Origin: a virus
IMG/VR virus record: IMGVR_UViG_3300029448_008119
Span: 28,313 to 92,312 of that record
Reading direction: 5' to 3' (one strand)
DNA: 64,000 nucleotides
The translations under genes were made by a program, and so were the position numbers. This document shows positions 6,501-16,000 of the stretch, piece by piece; the stretch's first letter is position 1, and each line of letters opens with the position of its first letter. The notes under the pieces were generated by a model. That model saw nothing but the letters and a program-made list of their open reading frames with translations. It was not told where the DNA came from and ran no database searches.

Positions 6501-9410
6501 TCATCCGAAAAGCTTGGCAAAAGTTTAGATGTGTCTATCGGCAAGTTTTTTATTTTACAATCGGCTCTAGGGGGATTAACTAGCATGCTTGGCAGCACAC
6601 AAGAAAACGCAAGTGGTTTACAAAAAACTTTTACAGCTTTGGGTTCAGCCGCGATGGCTGCAGTAAATGCAATGTTTGTTATGTCAATGGTTGGAGTTAA
6701 TCCAATTGGAGCCTCAAAGATACCGACAGGAGCCTTAAAGGGTGTTGCTGGAGCTTTAAAATCTATGGGTAAATTTGGTAAATTTATAAAACCATTAGTA
6801 AAACTTTTTGGTGGTCTTGCTAGGTTTGCTGGGCCAGTGGGGCTTGGACTTGTTGCGCTAAATACTGCGTTAAAAGTATTTACTGGAAAAGGTATTTTAG
6901 GACAATTCGGTATTGGAGTTAAAAACGCTACAGACAGATTAAAAGATTTTGAAAAAGAGCTAGAAAATAAAAATACAGAGCAAAGAGTTGAAGCAAATGA
7001 AAAAGCGCAAAGTCGTGTTAGTAATCTGGAAGGGCAAAAGGCATTTTTTGAAAGGACAATTAAAGAAGACGGTCTCGGGCTTGGCGCGGCACGACGAGGG
7101 GAAGAAAGTAGTGACGTCACGCTTGCGAGAAGAGAACTAGCAAAAATAAATTCACCAGATGGTCGGCAGTCATTGTCTGTGGCACGCGCGGAGGCAAGGG
7201 TAACTCAAGCAGCAGTTGATGAAAGCGCTGCAGGCATAGCGTCGGGCGACTCTGGTTCTTTTTCAACTGGAAGATTTGCGTCAGACTTTTTAAGAAATTT
7301 TGGGCCGCTTGATAAAGGCAGGCAGGTGACGTCAGGCGTAGGAACTTCACCTTTCATTGGGCCTCAACAAAAAATTGATTTCTCAGACCCTGCTTCAATC
7401 GTAGCACCTAAAGTTGGAACACAGGGGACTGTAGGAAATAGAAAAAAACTACTACAAGAAGAACTTAAACTTGCAAAAGACCAAGGCACTGTAGATAAAT
7501 TTAACATAGAATCAAGAATAGCTGGATTAAAATTCGAAATAGAAGCGAATAAGCAAAGATTTCAAATTACTGACGAGTTTACAAAAAATTTAGAAAAGGG
7601 CGGAGCTATCTCCCAAAAATCTCTTAAGATTATACAAGAACAAGTTGAGAATGGTGGAGATCTAAAAGATATACAGAATGCGCTTACAAAGGAGGGGGAA
7701 AAACTAAGTGATGCAAGTGAGAAAATTTTAAAAAAAGATTTACAAAGACTAGCTACTCTGAATTTAAACTTAAGTGCCCAAGAACAGGAAGTGGCCAATG
7801 AGCAACTTATAATTAAATTCAAACAAGAACAATTTACAATTGAACAAAATCTAGCAAAATTACTAGCAAAAAATAAATCAAAAGCAGCAAGTGAAAGTCT
7901 GGGTAGAGACGTAAACACAAGAACATTATCTCTTCAGGCTAACAAAGGCCCTATCGGTTCAGGAGAAAGTAGGTCTATTAAATTTAAACAAGAGATGATT
8001 TCGCTGGATGAAGAATTGGCTGGTTTAAATCTTGAAAAACAGAACGCTGCAGATGAATTAGCTGCCCTTGAAAAGAAAGGTTTAACAATAGCTGATCAAG
8101 ATTTTGTAACGGCGCAGAATTTAGTAAATTCCACTCAAGAAAGGCTTGATAAAATGAAGCCACTAATAGAAGCTGAAAAGGAACTAGCTCAATTTAGATC
8201 TCAGCAAAGTGGTTTTAGCTTAGGTTTAGAAGAATTAGATTCGACAATACTAAGCTTTGAGGATAAGCTTGGCAGAGAAATACCAGGACTATTTGCGGAT
8301 AATTTAGGTACGGCAATTAAAGACGCTGTTACTGGAGCTGAAGATATAGGAGACGCTCTTTCGAAAGCTGGAGAAAGTTTCTTAGGCTACATTAGAGATG
8401 CGTTTTTACAACAAGCAGCAAACCAGGCCACTAGCGCTATATTTGGTGGAATGGGAGGCGGTGGAGCTCCAGGCACAGGCGGAGGTTTAGTCGGAGGTTT
8501 ATTTGGTGGTATTAAGGACGCATTTTCAGGAGGATCAGGCGGTACCGAAGGAGCAGCTGGTGGCGCAACCGAAGAAAAAAAGGGGGGTATAGGAGGATTT
8601 TTCTCTAATCTCTTCGGCGGAGGCAAAAAAGGCGCAGCTTTAGGAGCTACTCCAGCCTCGCCAATGTATGTTTCAGATGTTTCATTAAGTAAAGGTGGAG
8701 CTGGTGGGGCTTTAGAAAGCTTGACTGGTGAAAAAAAGGGGGAAATGTCTGTAGAGGGAGAAGAAGGAAAAGGATTTTTCTCTGGACTAACAACCAAATT
8801 TGGTGATTTATTTAGTGGCTTAAAAGATGGTTTTGGTGATATCCTTGGAGGATTTAAACAAGGTATTGGTGGACTGTTTGGCGGTGGAGCAGGTGGTGGT
8901 GGTGGAGTCGGCGGCCTATTCAGTAGTATTATAGGTGGATTTTCAAGTGGATTCGGAGGATTTGGAACGGCACTTGGTGGATTTTTTGGATTCCAAAATG
9001 GAGGCAGAGTTGGATTCGCAAATGGCGGCCCAGTTGGATCAACAGACACGGTACCAGCAATGCTAACACCTGGAGAATTTGTAGTAAAAAGATCTGCGGT
9101 AGATAAATACGGAACAGATTTCTTATCTAGTTTAAATAAGGGTATATTACCGATGCAAGGATTCCAAAACGGAGGTTCTGTGTCTCCAGTCGCATCGGAA
9201 GCTGGCGCTTCTGCAATGGGCGGAAACCAGATCAGCAACAATTCAGATTTCACTTTTAATATACAAGAAGGTAAAGTTAATGAAGAGGGTGGACAGTCAT
9301 CTTCAGAGCAGCAAAAAGATTTTGCTGCCAGAATAAGATCTGCGGTTACAACAACTATACAAGAAGAATCAAGAACTGGAGGTTCGTTAAATTATTTATA
9401 TAAAGGATAA
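3579..9410 (+). CDS. Tail tape measure protein
   Basis: 1943 residues, setting tail length and taking part in DNA delivery. The region from about residue 85 to 280 matches the core of TP901-type phage tape measure proteins (KINTILGGTQRQLEQFGNGI, then LARQGLSVEESLSRVETALK and GGAVIGNAFKTIFARLG). Hydrophobic segments occur near 460-490 and 1000-1100, and coiled coils near 1130-1550. The C-terminus is Gly-rich and ends with the tape-measure phrase GGPVGSTDTVPAMLTPGEFV. Odd features: five copies of an (I/V)PN(F/Y) motif (near residues 573, 594, 630, 885 and 941), and between them (about 770-870) a region resembling a PD-(D/E)XK nuclease core with FE, FDI and EFK spaced as expected. Preceded by a GTGTAATAT promoter with no leader. 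Confidence 0.93.
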   Translation: MAVKLGVDFNPNTKKVEAALARIQAQAKGVQFGGGARSIEKLSRPLGKITGQASEFQKSLEASNARVLAFGASVAVINKLSQAFGALVANTVKVEASFAKINTILGGTQRQLEQFGNGIFKVAQNTATSFDQVAEGALELARQGLSVEESLSRVETALKLVRVAGIDSQQAVAGLTAAIKGFEGAGLNVAQIADKLAEVDTKFAVSTEDLINGLERASASARVAGVDFDELLGVITTVQERTQRGGAVIGNAFKTIFARLGRTDTLVALEQLGIQVLDSQGNVRSAIPLFQELAVELDRLGLKSLEAGDIIQKVAGVRQRDILISLVEDLNSGQSQFAKALEVSAGAAGSLDRKNAQLNDTLEALINNLTVGAQKLSAVLGELGFADAAKDILKVFSAAVNGLSDLLQGDSIGAKFAQGLVKGIGSILTGPGLALISAIFVKLFVDLAKFGSTSLKSLLGINKAAEQQNLLQKSVFQTLLQNEAIQREILALEGNKVAQEQLLLKIYNQQAAALARVQKAAATVSPGLFRGGFRGGEGGVGRTRRGASGYVAAEARDVSRGVGGAPASSKVVSIPNFAFGGGKRGTMVANTSEYFVPNYAGGGDAIFNRDMIRSSGLPSGARKINAADGYIPNFVRSRVGAGLAVNNRFRTNNLSELKRMDPSKLKGKDRKDYDAALASKQKAKVKPLNLSAAGFSYLVPQLNFSQTGGPPKRGSFKKGKRSFPFSLSGFSAFGPKIPGGVDAAGDPQDEFLEENITNALVKESQKYANILTRAVGGRTVSGGNLRTKFSSGGTKGAFGALRSSVGSAFEIATSEALGIDDAAVKKGGGDFDIRNPSPEAKQKLRKLFGSAGGANQGEFKVSTSIDNIASFAKKIATEKKMASGGYIPNFAMSPIDDAVQREKDAGVPINQIRINQSGKLRNAGNPDGLAVTNTRDEPTGRIPNFAEVPRGSRDTLATAASQSKAAAAANKAAASSEKLGKSLDVSIGKFFILQSALGGLTSMLGSTQENASGLQKTFTALGSAAMAAVNAMFVMSMVGVNPIGASKIPTGALKGVAGALKSMGKFGKFIKPLVKLFGGLARFAGPVGLGLVALNTALKVFTGKGILGQFGIGVKNATDRLKDFEKELENKNTEQRVEANEKAQSRVSNLEGQKAFFERTIKEDGLGLGAARRGEESSDVTLARRELAKINSPDGRQSLSVARAEARVTQAAVDESAAGIASGDSGSFSTGRFASDFLRNFGPLDKGRQVTSGVGTSPFIGPQQKIDFSDPASIVAPKVGTQGTVGNRKKLLQEELKLAKDQGTVDKFNIESRIAGLKFEIEANKQRFQITDEFTKNLEKGGAISQKSLKIIQEQVENGGDLKDIQNALTKEGEKLSDASEKILKKDLQRLATLNLNLSAQEQEVANEQLIIKFKQEQFTIEQNLAKLLAKNKSKAASESLGRDVNTRTLSLQANKGPIGSGESRSIKFKQEMISLDEELAGLNLEKQNAADELAALEKKGLTIADQDFVTAQNLVNSTQERLDKMKPLIEAEKELAQFRSQQSGFSLGLEELDSTILSFEDKLGREIPGLFADNLGTAIKDAVTGAEDIGDALSKAGESFLGYIRDAFLQQAANQATSAIFGGMGGGGAPGTGGGLVGGLFGGIKDAFSGGSGGTEGAAGGATEEKKGGIGGFFSNLFGGGKKGAALGATPASPMYVSDVSLSKGGAGGALESLTGEKKGEMSVEGEEGKGFFSGLTTKFGDLFSGLKDGFGDILGGFKQGIGGLFGGGAGGGGGVGGLFSSIIGGFSSGFGGFGTALGGFFGFQNGGRVGFANGGPVGSTDTVPAMLTPGEFVVKRSAVDKYGTDFLSSLNKGILPMQGFQNGGSVSPVASEAGASAMGGNQISNNSDFTFNIQEGKVNEEGGQSSSEQQKDFAARIRSAVTTTIQEESRTGGSLNYLYKG

Positions 9411-9412
9411 CA

Positions 9413-10456
9413 ATGATTGAGGTATTGGCAACTTATGATAGAGATAACAATATAACTGGAACTATCGAAGCTAACACCTTTGTTCCAGAATATGGTTCTG
9501 TAGTCTCGTTTCAAAATAAAAATGTTCACATTAGTACCGCCGACAATTTTTACAAAAAGTTCCCAAAAGGTTTAAATGGTACAGAAATAAAATTAAATTT
9601 AAAGTACTCAAACAAAACCGAAGAAGAGGCAAGATCTTTTTTAAGTTTTTTGGAAGATAGATCTAGGATTGAGGATGGCCTTATTGATTTTAATAGTCCC
9701 AATTCAAATAGCGTTGAATTAGCTTTTCCGACTGGAGACATATATACGGATTTTTCGGGATTTAATATAGAGAATTATGATTTTAGATTTCACGATGGGC
9801 TTTTTGATATAGATTTGAAAGTGATGAAAAATTCACACTCTTCTTTTATAAACTGGAGCGGTTCTTCGTATTTAAATACTGATAATTTTCATAGTACTTG
9901 GTCTGATGCAACATCTTATTCTAAATTTGATGTCGTTTATTTTCCAAACTACAATACATCTGCGTATTCAAATTTTGATCCAGTTGCCAATAGAATTGAA
10001 AAGTTTTACTACTGTAATCAAAGCCACAATTCGAGCGAAGAAACAAGTCCAACAGGATCCAGCACAAAATGGACTAGATCTTTCTTTTATGATTTGGACG
10101 ACGATGTAAAAATAGCTACTGACAAAAAATCTGAGATAGTAAATTTTAAAAACTCATTTTCTTCTTTTGGAAAAACAAACGCTAATGCTGGTTTAATAAA
10201 AGGACTGACGTTGAATTTAAAAAACAGAACAGACAAGGAAACTAGATCAATCATCCATTTTTTAGAAAAACATGAAAACTTCATGCCTTTTGAATTGTCA
10301 ATACCGCAATTATATACAAGAAGAAAATTATTTGTTTGTGGCTCAATGAGCCATAAGTTTGTATATAAGAACTGCAATGATATAAACATTACAATAGATG
10401 AAGTAGTAAAGTTTAAGGCAGACCCTATGTTTGACAACCATCAGTATGACAATTAA
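9413..10456 (+). CDS. Minor tail protein, duplicated gpM-like domain with a sugar-binding-like insertion
   Basis: 347 residues. Two halves look like copies of one tail domain: IKLNLKYSNKTEEEARSFLS near residue 62 and LTLNLKNRTDKETRSIIHFL near 265. This fits the lambda gpM-like minor tail family that follows tape measure genes. Between the halves, residues about 163-220 (WSDATSYSKFDVVYF, then YYCNQ and KW) resemble carbohydrate-binding module 5/12. The ATG follows the tape measure stop by two bases with an AAGGA ribosome site at the end of the tape measure gene. A tail-tip baseplate component that touches host glycans is the best inference. Confidence 0.65.
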   Translation: MIEVLATYDRDNNITGTIEANTFVPEYGSVVSFQNKNVHISTADNFYKKFPKGLNGTEIKLNLKYSNKTEEEARSFLSFLEDRSRIEDGLIDFNSPNSNSVELAFPTGDIYTDFSGFNIENYDFRFHDGLFDIDLKVMKNSHSSFINWSGSSYLNTDNFHSTWSDATSYSKFDVVYFPNYNTSAYSNFDPVANRIEKFYYCNQSHNSSEETSPTGSSTKWTRSFFYDLDDDVKIATDKKSEIVNFKNSFSSFGKTNANAGLIKGLTLNLKNRTDKETRSIIHFLEKHENFMPFELSIPQLYTRRKLFVCGSMSHKFVYKNCNDINITIDEVVKFKADPMFDNHQYDN

Positions 10457-11483
10457 TGCAGACAGGCCAACAATAAGATATGAAAACGTTTCTTTACTAA
10501 AGGGCGGAGCGACTTCCTACTCAAATGCATCAAACAATGCTTCTTCAATAAAATTAGTTCCGCTTGTTCAAGATTTTTCTTTTAATTTTAATACCAAAAC
10601 GGAAGATATATTAACTCTAGGAAATAAATTTTACTCGAAGAGAATAAACAGATACGATGTAGATGTAAATTTAGACGTTACCTTGTTTGAAACGTTTGAA
10701 GATATGTTTTCTGGATTTTTTAGTGGAAACGCCCTTCTTGATGATTTAAACAAAGATGCTAGTTTTTACTTTTTAGTTGGTAAAAAGAAAAATTTTGATA
10801 ATTTTTCTGACGCAGATGAGACAATAAACTTTGGCAACGCATTTATTGAAAACTTTTCTCTTTCTCAGTCAAAAAATCAATTTTTATCTTCCAAGTATTC
10901 TTATAGCTGCAGCAATGTAAATGCCGAGGAATTAGTGTCTAATGATATAGCAAATCCAGCAATAGACTTAACGGGTACTCAGTTGCAAAATTTAACATCA
11001 ACACTGCCAGACGTACAATCTCTTTTAGATTCTCAGTCTAATTTACAGGATAAGGCATTTCCAGCTTACAAGACCAATGTATCTATATCTGGAATACAAT
11101 CCCAAGATATATTTCTAGTTAAGCCAGACATGGTACAAGATTTTAATCTTTCAATACCTTTTGATAGAAAGAAAATTTTTAAAATAGGAAAAAAATATCC
11201 CATACAAAGAAGATTTGTAGACACTACGGAGGCGTCTATTTCGATTTCGTGTATAACTTCAGAGTTTGTTTTAAATGGAAGCGATTCTAATTTAAAAAGT
11301 TTTTTAACTCAAAACGATTCTTATGTAATCAATTTAAACTTCTTAAGTGAAGGATCTCAATCTCAAAATTTTGAAATATCTGCAGCAAGGTTAAATTCTA
11401 ACTCACAATCAGCATCTTTAAGCCAAGATCTAAACGGCTCCTTTTCTTTCGATTTTAATCCTTTTGATTTTAAAAGACTGTAA
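10431..11483 (+). CDS. Minor tail protein, paralogue A
   Basis: 350 residues, beta-rich. It is paralogous to the next gene: VPLVQDFSFNFNTKTEDILT matches LPAVQDLKFGFDGLTKKNKS, and LFETFEDMFSGFFSGNALLD matches ILENFETLFEDVFTGGNLLH. It starts inside the end of the 9413 gene and ends one base into the next. Likely a baseplate or tail-tube-like minor protein, judged by position after the tape measure and gpM-like genes. No enzyme motif is seen. Confidence 0.6.
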   Translation: MTTISMTINADRPTIRYENVSLLKGGATSYSNASNNASSIKLVPLVQDFSFNFNTKTEDILTLGNKFYSKRINRYDVDVNLDVTLFETFEDMFSGFFSGNALLDDLNKDASFYFLVGKKKNFDNFSDADETINFGNAFIENFSLSQSKNQFLSSKYSYSCSNVNAEELVSNDIANPAIDLTGTQLQNLTSTLPDVQSLLDSQSNLQDKAFPAYKTNVSISGIQSQDIFLVKPDMVQDFNLSIPFDRKKIFKIGKKYPIQRRFVDTTEASISISCITSEFVLNGSDSNLKSFLTQNDSYVINLNFLSEGSQSQNFEISAARLNSNSQSASLSQDLNGSFSFDFNPFDFKRL

Positions 11484-12976
11484 TGACCGCAAGAAGATTA
11501 GTAAATAGGTCGGACGATATTGCTATATTTTATAGCGACGACCAGTTCAGCCAAGAACAAATGAATCATGGTAGCGGTATGTATTTTTTACCAGCTGTTC
11601 AAGATTTAAAATTTGGATTTGATGGATTGACTAAAAAAAACAAATCAATCGGATCAAGAAATCAAAGTTTTACTTACCCTAACCAAGCACCAGACATTTC
11701 TGTAGATATTTCTATACTAGAAAATTTTGAAACCCTATTTGAAGACGTTTTTACTGGAGGAAATCTGTTGCACAATTTCGACAGTGGGAAGAATTTTTAT
11801 TTTTTGATAAGTACAGACGAAGAAAGAACGGCATTAAGTAGATACAAAAACTCGATATCTGTAGGAAATTGTTTTTTAGATTCTGTAAATATAAGTCAAA
11901 GTATTAATGGAGTTTTAAAAAGTGATTATTCTTATGTTGGAAGTAATATACTTGCCCAAGAATATCAAGGGACTAGCGTAACTGATACTAGTGATATTAA
12001 CTTTTTTCAACCGATACCATCGAAGCCGCGCAGTTATAAAACTTTTATAGAATTAGCGAATAAAGCTGATGGTTCAAGTAGTCGGGACACACAAAATTTA
12101 ACGATAAAGGTAACCACCTTACCTCAAAATTTTGCTAGATATCGCATAGTAAAAACTGTAGCTAATGGTAATTTTTCCTTTAGTAGTAGTAAGCCCTTAT
12201 ATTTAGGATTCCAGACTATCACAGTGCCTGCTGTCGGATTTGATCGAAATGTTAGAATCCAATTTAGTAGTGATTCTATTGAGTTCGATTTCTTGCATGT
12301 AAACGGTCAGGCGCTTTGGCCATCTAGCGATCCAAGTTTAAGTAATAGATATATATCTAGTAGTGGTCTGGCCCCTTCTGTTAATTCAACTGGAGATCAA
12401 GAGCCTGTTGGTAATTTTTTCTTTAGCGGTATAAATCAAGAAATATCTAGTTCTAATTATTATGGAGAATTTACTGCTGGAAGAAAAACATTTGTAAAGG
12501 TAAGCGGGGTAGGCACTGACACTTCTTTTTTAATAACCCCTAATAATGTGCAATCTTTTGATATTGCATTAAACCTTAATCGAAAAAGGATAAATTCTGT
12601 AAATAAGTTTTTTCCCATGGGAAGGAAGGCTACGCCGCCCTTTTTAGGGACTATATCTTTAGAAAATAAATTTTCAGATATAGAAACTGGAGATTCTTTT
12701 ATAAATTTTTTAAAAAATCCAGAAGAGTACCATATTAGCATAAGTGGTGAAAAATTTAACGGCAAAAGCTTTATGTTTGATATCCCTAAGGCTTTTTTGC
12801 AGTCAAAAAATGTTCAAGGTTCAATTTCTTCAAATTTATCAGAAAAAGCTAATTTTATATTTGGTCTGGATAGCGTGAGTGTTTTAACTGATCTGACCTC
12901 TATAAACCTATGGAGTAGGAACAATGGTACAATTTGGGACGATAATGACTTTATTTGGAACACTATTAACGATTAA
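11483..12976 (+). CDS. Minor tail protein, paralogue B
   Basis: 497 residues, beta-rich. It shares the first ~170 residues and the C-terminal ~130 residues of the fold with the preceding gene. It differs by about 150 extra residues in the middle (starting near residue 190), which look like an inserted beta-sandwich or adhesin-type module. Tandem duplication followed by insertion is the simplest explanation. Last gene of the packed unit before a new promoter at 12989. Confidence 0.6.
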   Translation: MTARRLVNRSDDIAIFYSDDQFSQEQMNHGSGMYFLPAVQDLKFGFDGLTKKNKSIGSRNQSFTYPNQAPDISVDISILENFETLFEDVFTGGNLLHNFDSGKNFYFLISTDEERTALSRYKNSISVGNCFLDSVNISQSINGVLKSDYSYVGSNILAQEYQGTSVTDTSDINFFQPIPSKPRSYKTFIELANKADGSSSRDTQNLTIKVTTLPQNFARYRIVKTVANGNFSFSSSKPLYLGFQTITVPAVGFDRNVRIQFSSDSIEFDFLHVNGQALWPSSDPSLSNRYISSSGLAPSVNSTGDQEPVGNFFFSGINQEISSSNYYGEFTAGRKTFVKVSGVGTDTSFLITPNNVQSFDIALNLNRKRINSVNKFFPMGRKATPPFLGTISLENKFSDIETGDSFINFLKNPEEYHISISGEKFNGKSFMFDIPKAFLQSKNVQGSISSNLSEKANFIFGLDSVSVLTDLTSINLWSRNNGTIWDDNDFIWNTIND

Positions 12977-12988
12977 TATTTTCTTTTC

Positions 12989-12997
12989 GTGTAATTA
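12989..12997 (+). promoter_or_regulatory. GTG-TAATTA promoter element before the repeat fibre
   Basis: GTGTAATTA ends five bases before the ATG at 13003; predicted start 13004. No -35 box and no Shine-Dalgarno sequence. Confidence 0.55.
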
Positions 12998-13002
12998 TAG
13001 AT

Positions 13003-16000
13003 ATGGCAAACCTTGAAGGAAAAAGAATAGATTCAACATATGTTTATGTGTTGAATTCAGATCCAAATACGGCTATAGTAACAAATGGTGACGGAAGTGC
13101 TGTGAATTGGCACAAAAATTTAATAGTGTTACAAACTGGAAATCAAACCATTTCTGGTGTCAAAAACTTTGAATCTATACCTAAATATCAAGGATTAGAT
13201 ATTGTATATAAAAATAATCCACTTTCTGGACTTGGCGAGGGCGTTTTGCACCAGGCTCAAAATTCTAACGGGTCTATTATATTAGCTGGTAATATTAATA
13301 ATCTAAGTGGAAACTATTCTGTAATTTTAGCAGGAGAAGGACACGGATTGACTGGGGACAGGTCTGCGATTTTAGTTGGAGTAAATAACTTATTGACGGG
13401 AGATAGGTCTTTAATTGGAGCTGGATCTGGCAATTATGTAAGTGGAGATAATTCATCAATAGCAGGTGGAAAAGAAAACTCCGTGCAAGGCTCTGATTCT
13501 TTTATAGCTGCTGGATTTGATAATAAAATATTTTCTAATAAATCTATAATTGGGGCTGGAGATGAAAACAGGTGTCATTCTTTGGCAGGAGGAATTTTAG
13601 CAGGTCTAAATAATACAGTTAGTGGACAGAGGTCCGTCATAGGTGGTGGGTTTCAAAATGAAGCCGTGGGAGACATTTCTGCTATATTAGGAGGAAGAGA
13701 TAATCAAGTTCAAGAACACACTTATTCTAGTAACGTATTGGGTGGCAGATCAAATAAGGTAACTTCTGGAGACTATTCTTCTATAGCGGGTGGTCATCAA
13801 AATATTGTAAGTGGGTCTTTTTCTGCTATAGTTGGTGGAATCTTAAACAGTGTTGAAAATTCAGACAATTCTATAATTGGTGTAGGTACTGGCAATCTAA
13901 TAAAAGACTCAACTGGTGCAGCTTTATTTGGGGGTAACTCAAATATGGTTAGCGGCAATAGAAGTGTCCTTATTGGCGGCGGTGGAAATAAAGTTTTTGG
14001 GGACGAAATAGTCCTAATGGGTGGCAAAACAAATACTGCAAGCGGCGAATTTGCAACGCTTTTTGCTGGTGAAAATAACAATGTAACAGGTATAGCATCA
14101 ACAATCGTAGCTGGTAGAGAAAATAATATTCAAAACTCTAACGATAGTTCAATCATTGCTGGAAGTGGCCAGTTGATTGCTGGCGCTTTAAGATCTTCAA
14201 TTCATGGGGGGAGGGATAATACAAATACAAATTCTCATGATTCTTCTATAACTGCAGGAACTGGCAATACTTTAACAAGCAATACAAATTCGTTAATTGG
14301 CGCTGGAAGATCTAATACATTACAAAGCTCTCATGATTCAACCATTAACGCTGGAACTGGAAATACTATAGCATCATCTCAAAAATCTTTTATTGCAGCT
14401 GGACATACCAACGATATATTAAACTCTCTTCATTCTTCAATTAATGCTGGACATACAAATAAAATTACAGGATCTAATTACTCTTTTGTTTCAGCTGCAA
14501 TTTCAGGTCAAATTTTACAATCAACTGGCTCTGCAATTATTGCTGGGCTAGATAATAAAATTACAGGATCTATAGATTCTTTTATTGGAGGAGGAAATAG
14601 AAATTTAATAAGTAAGTCAGATAACTCTCTAGTTGGAACATCAGACGATTCTGTGATAGATATAAATACAGATGTAATTTTTACTTTTACTGGTTTTTCT
14701 AACGAAACCCTTGGGCACAAAAAAATAGTAGAACGAGGATTTGCATCAGACTTTACCAAATTTCCGTTTGCAGATATTAGTTCAGCTTCGTCGTTTTCGA
14801 ACTTTTCTGACGATGATTATACTTATTCTGATCAAGCTGGTTTTGAAAGAGTTTCGGGTTTGTGGCTTCAGGAAAAACGTTTTGACGAACCTGTATACGC
14901 GTCTATTTTAAATGGAAAAGAAAATAAAATCGAATCTGATTTTTCTACTATTTTAAATGGCTCTGGAAATGAATTGGCTGGAGCAAACTCAGTAATATTT
15001 GGCATAAACAATAAAGCTTCTGGTCATAATTCATACATTCTTGGAGGGACTGGTAATAAAATCAATTTAGGGTTTTTGCCAACTGGTTTAGTAGAAAATT
15101 TTAGTTTTGGGTTTGGTTTAACAAGAAATTATGAAAATTACAATACAATAATTGCTGGAGAAAATAATGAAATAGGCGCCAATGAGATTGGAGAAGTATT
15201 TGCAACTTTTGCTGGGGGATTTTTTGAGGGTGTACAAAATAGACATGTTCATATATTCGGAGGAGAGAAAAACTCTGCAAACGGAATAAGTAATTTTATA
15301 TTAAACGGCAAAAGAAACACTATACATGCAACGACTTTTTCTCCGCGTGCAGAATTTAACATTTCAGAATTTACAGCAGGTGACCAAGAGATTACTCAGT
15401 TTCATATACCAGAGCTAAGCGGGGTATTTGCAACTGATTTTATCCGCCATCAAAGTACGAAGAGACAAACCTACGAGGGTCACTCTTTTATTTCTTCTTC
15501 GGTTGGATGTACTACGCACGGAACATTTTTGTCAATAAATAATTCTATAAATTCAGATATAGAAAGTGGGCAAAAATTTAATAATAATTCAGTTTCTTCT
15601 ACTCAGGATGCTTATCCATTCTTTTGTAATGTGAACGGTAGTCTTGGCTCTTTAATTAAAGGGTCTCATTATGCTTCAATCTTTAATGGTATCGGAAATG
15701 AAATTTTGGAGGCTGATAATAGCTTTAGAATCAGTAATATCAACTCAACCATTTTAAATGGAAACAGAAATAAGATTGTTGGCAATGGCCCAGAGTTTGA
15801 CGCGGTAGACTCGACGATTAATAATACATACTGTACGATTTTAAATGGGCTGAGAAACGAACTTTATAACAAAAAATCTACAATTATAAATGGCTTAGAT
15901 AACATATCGTCTGGTAGGTCAACTTTAATTTTTGGTGACGACAATATTATTTCCGCTAGTGAGTTTGTTGATTCTCCAGCTGTGTCTTTTATATTTGGAA

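Noticed and set aside
6323-7120. 265-codon minus-strand frame opposite the tape measure gene
   Set aside because: Antisense to a coding frame with clear tape measure content; low-complexity Ser/Pro/Ala sequence without a recognisable domain.
8387-9253. Long minus-strand frame opposite the end of the tape measure gene (Pro/Ala-rich)
   Set aside because: It is the complement of the Gly-rich coding sequence on the plus strand; its composition is explained by that, and it has no promoter or ribosome site.
13240-14640. Repetitive DNA in the fibre gene as a CRISPR array or intergenic repeat
   Set aside because: Repeats are imperfect, in frame and encode the SxIxGGxxN protein motif; there are no regular spacers.
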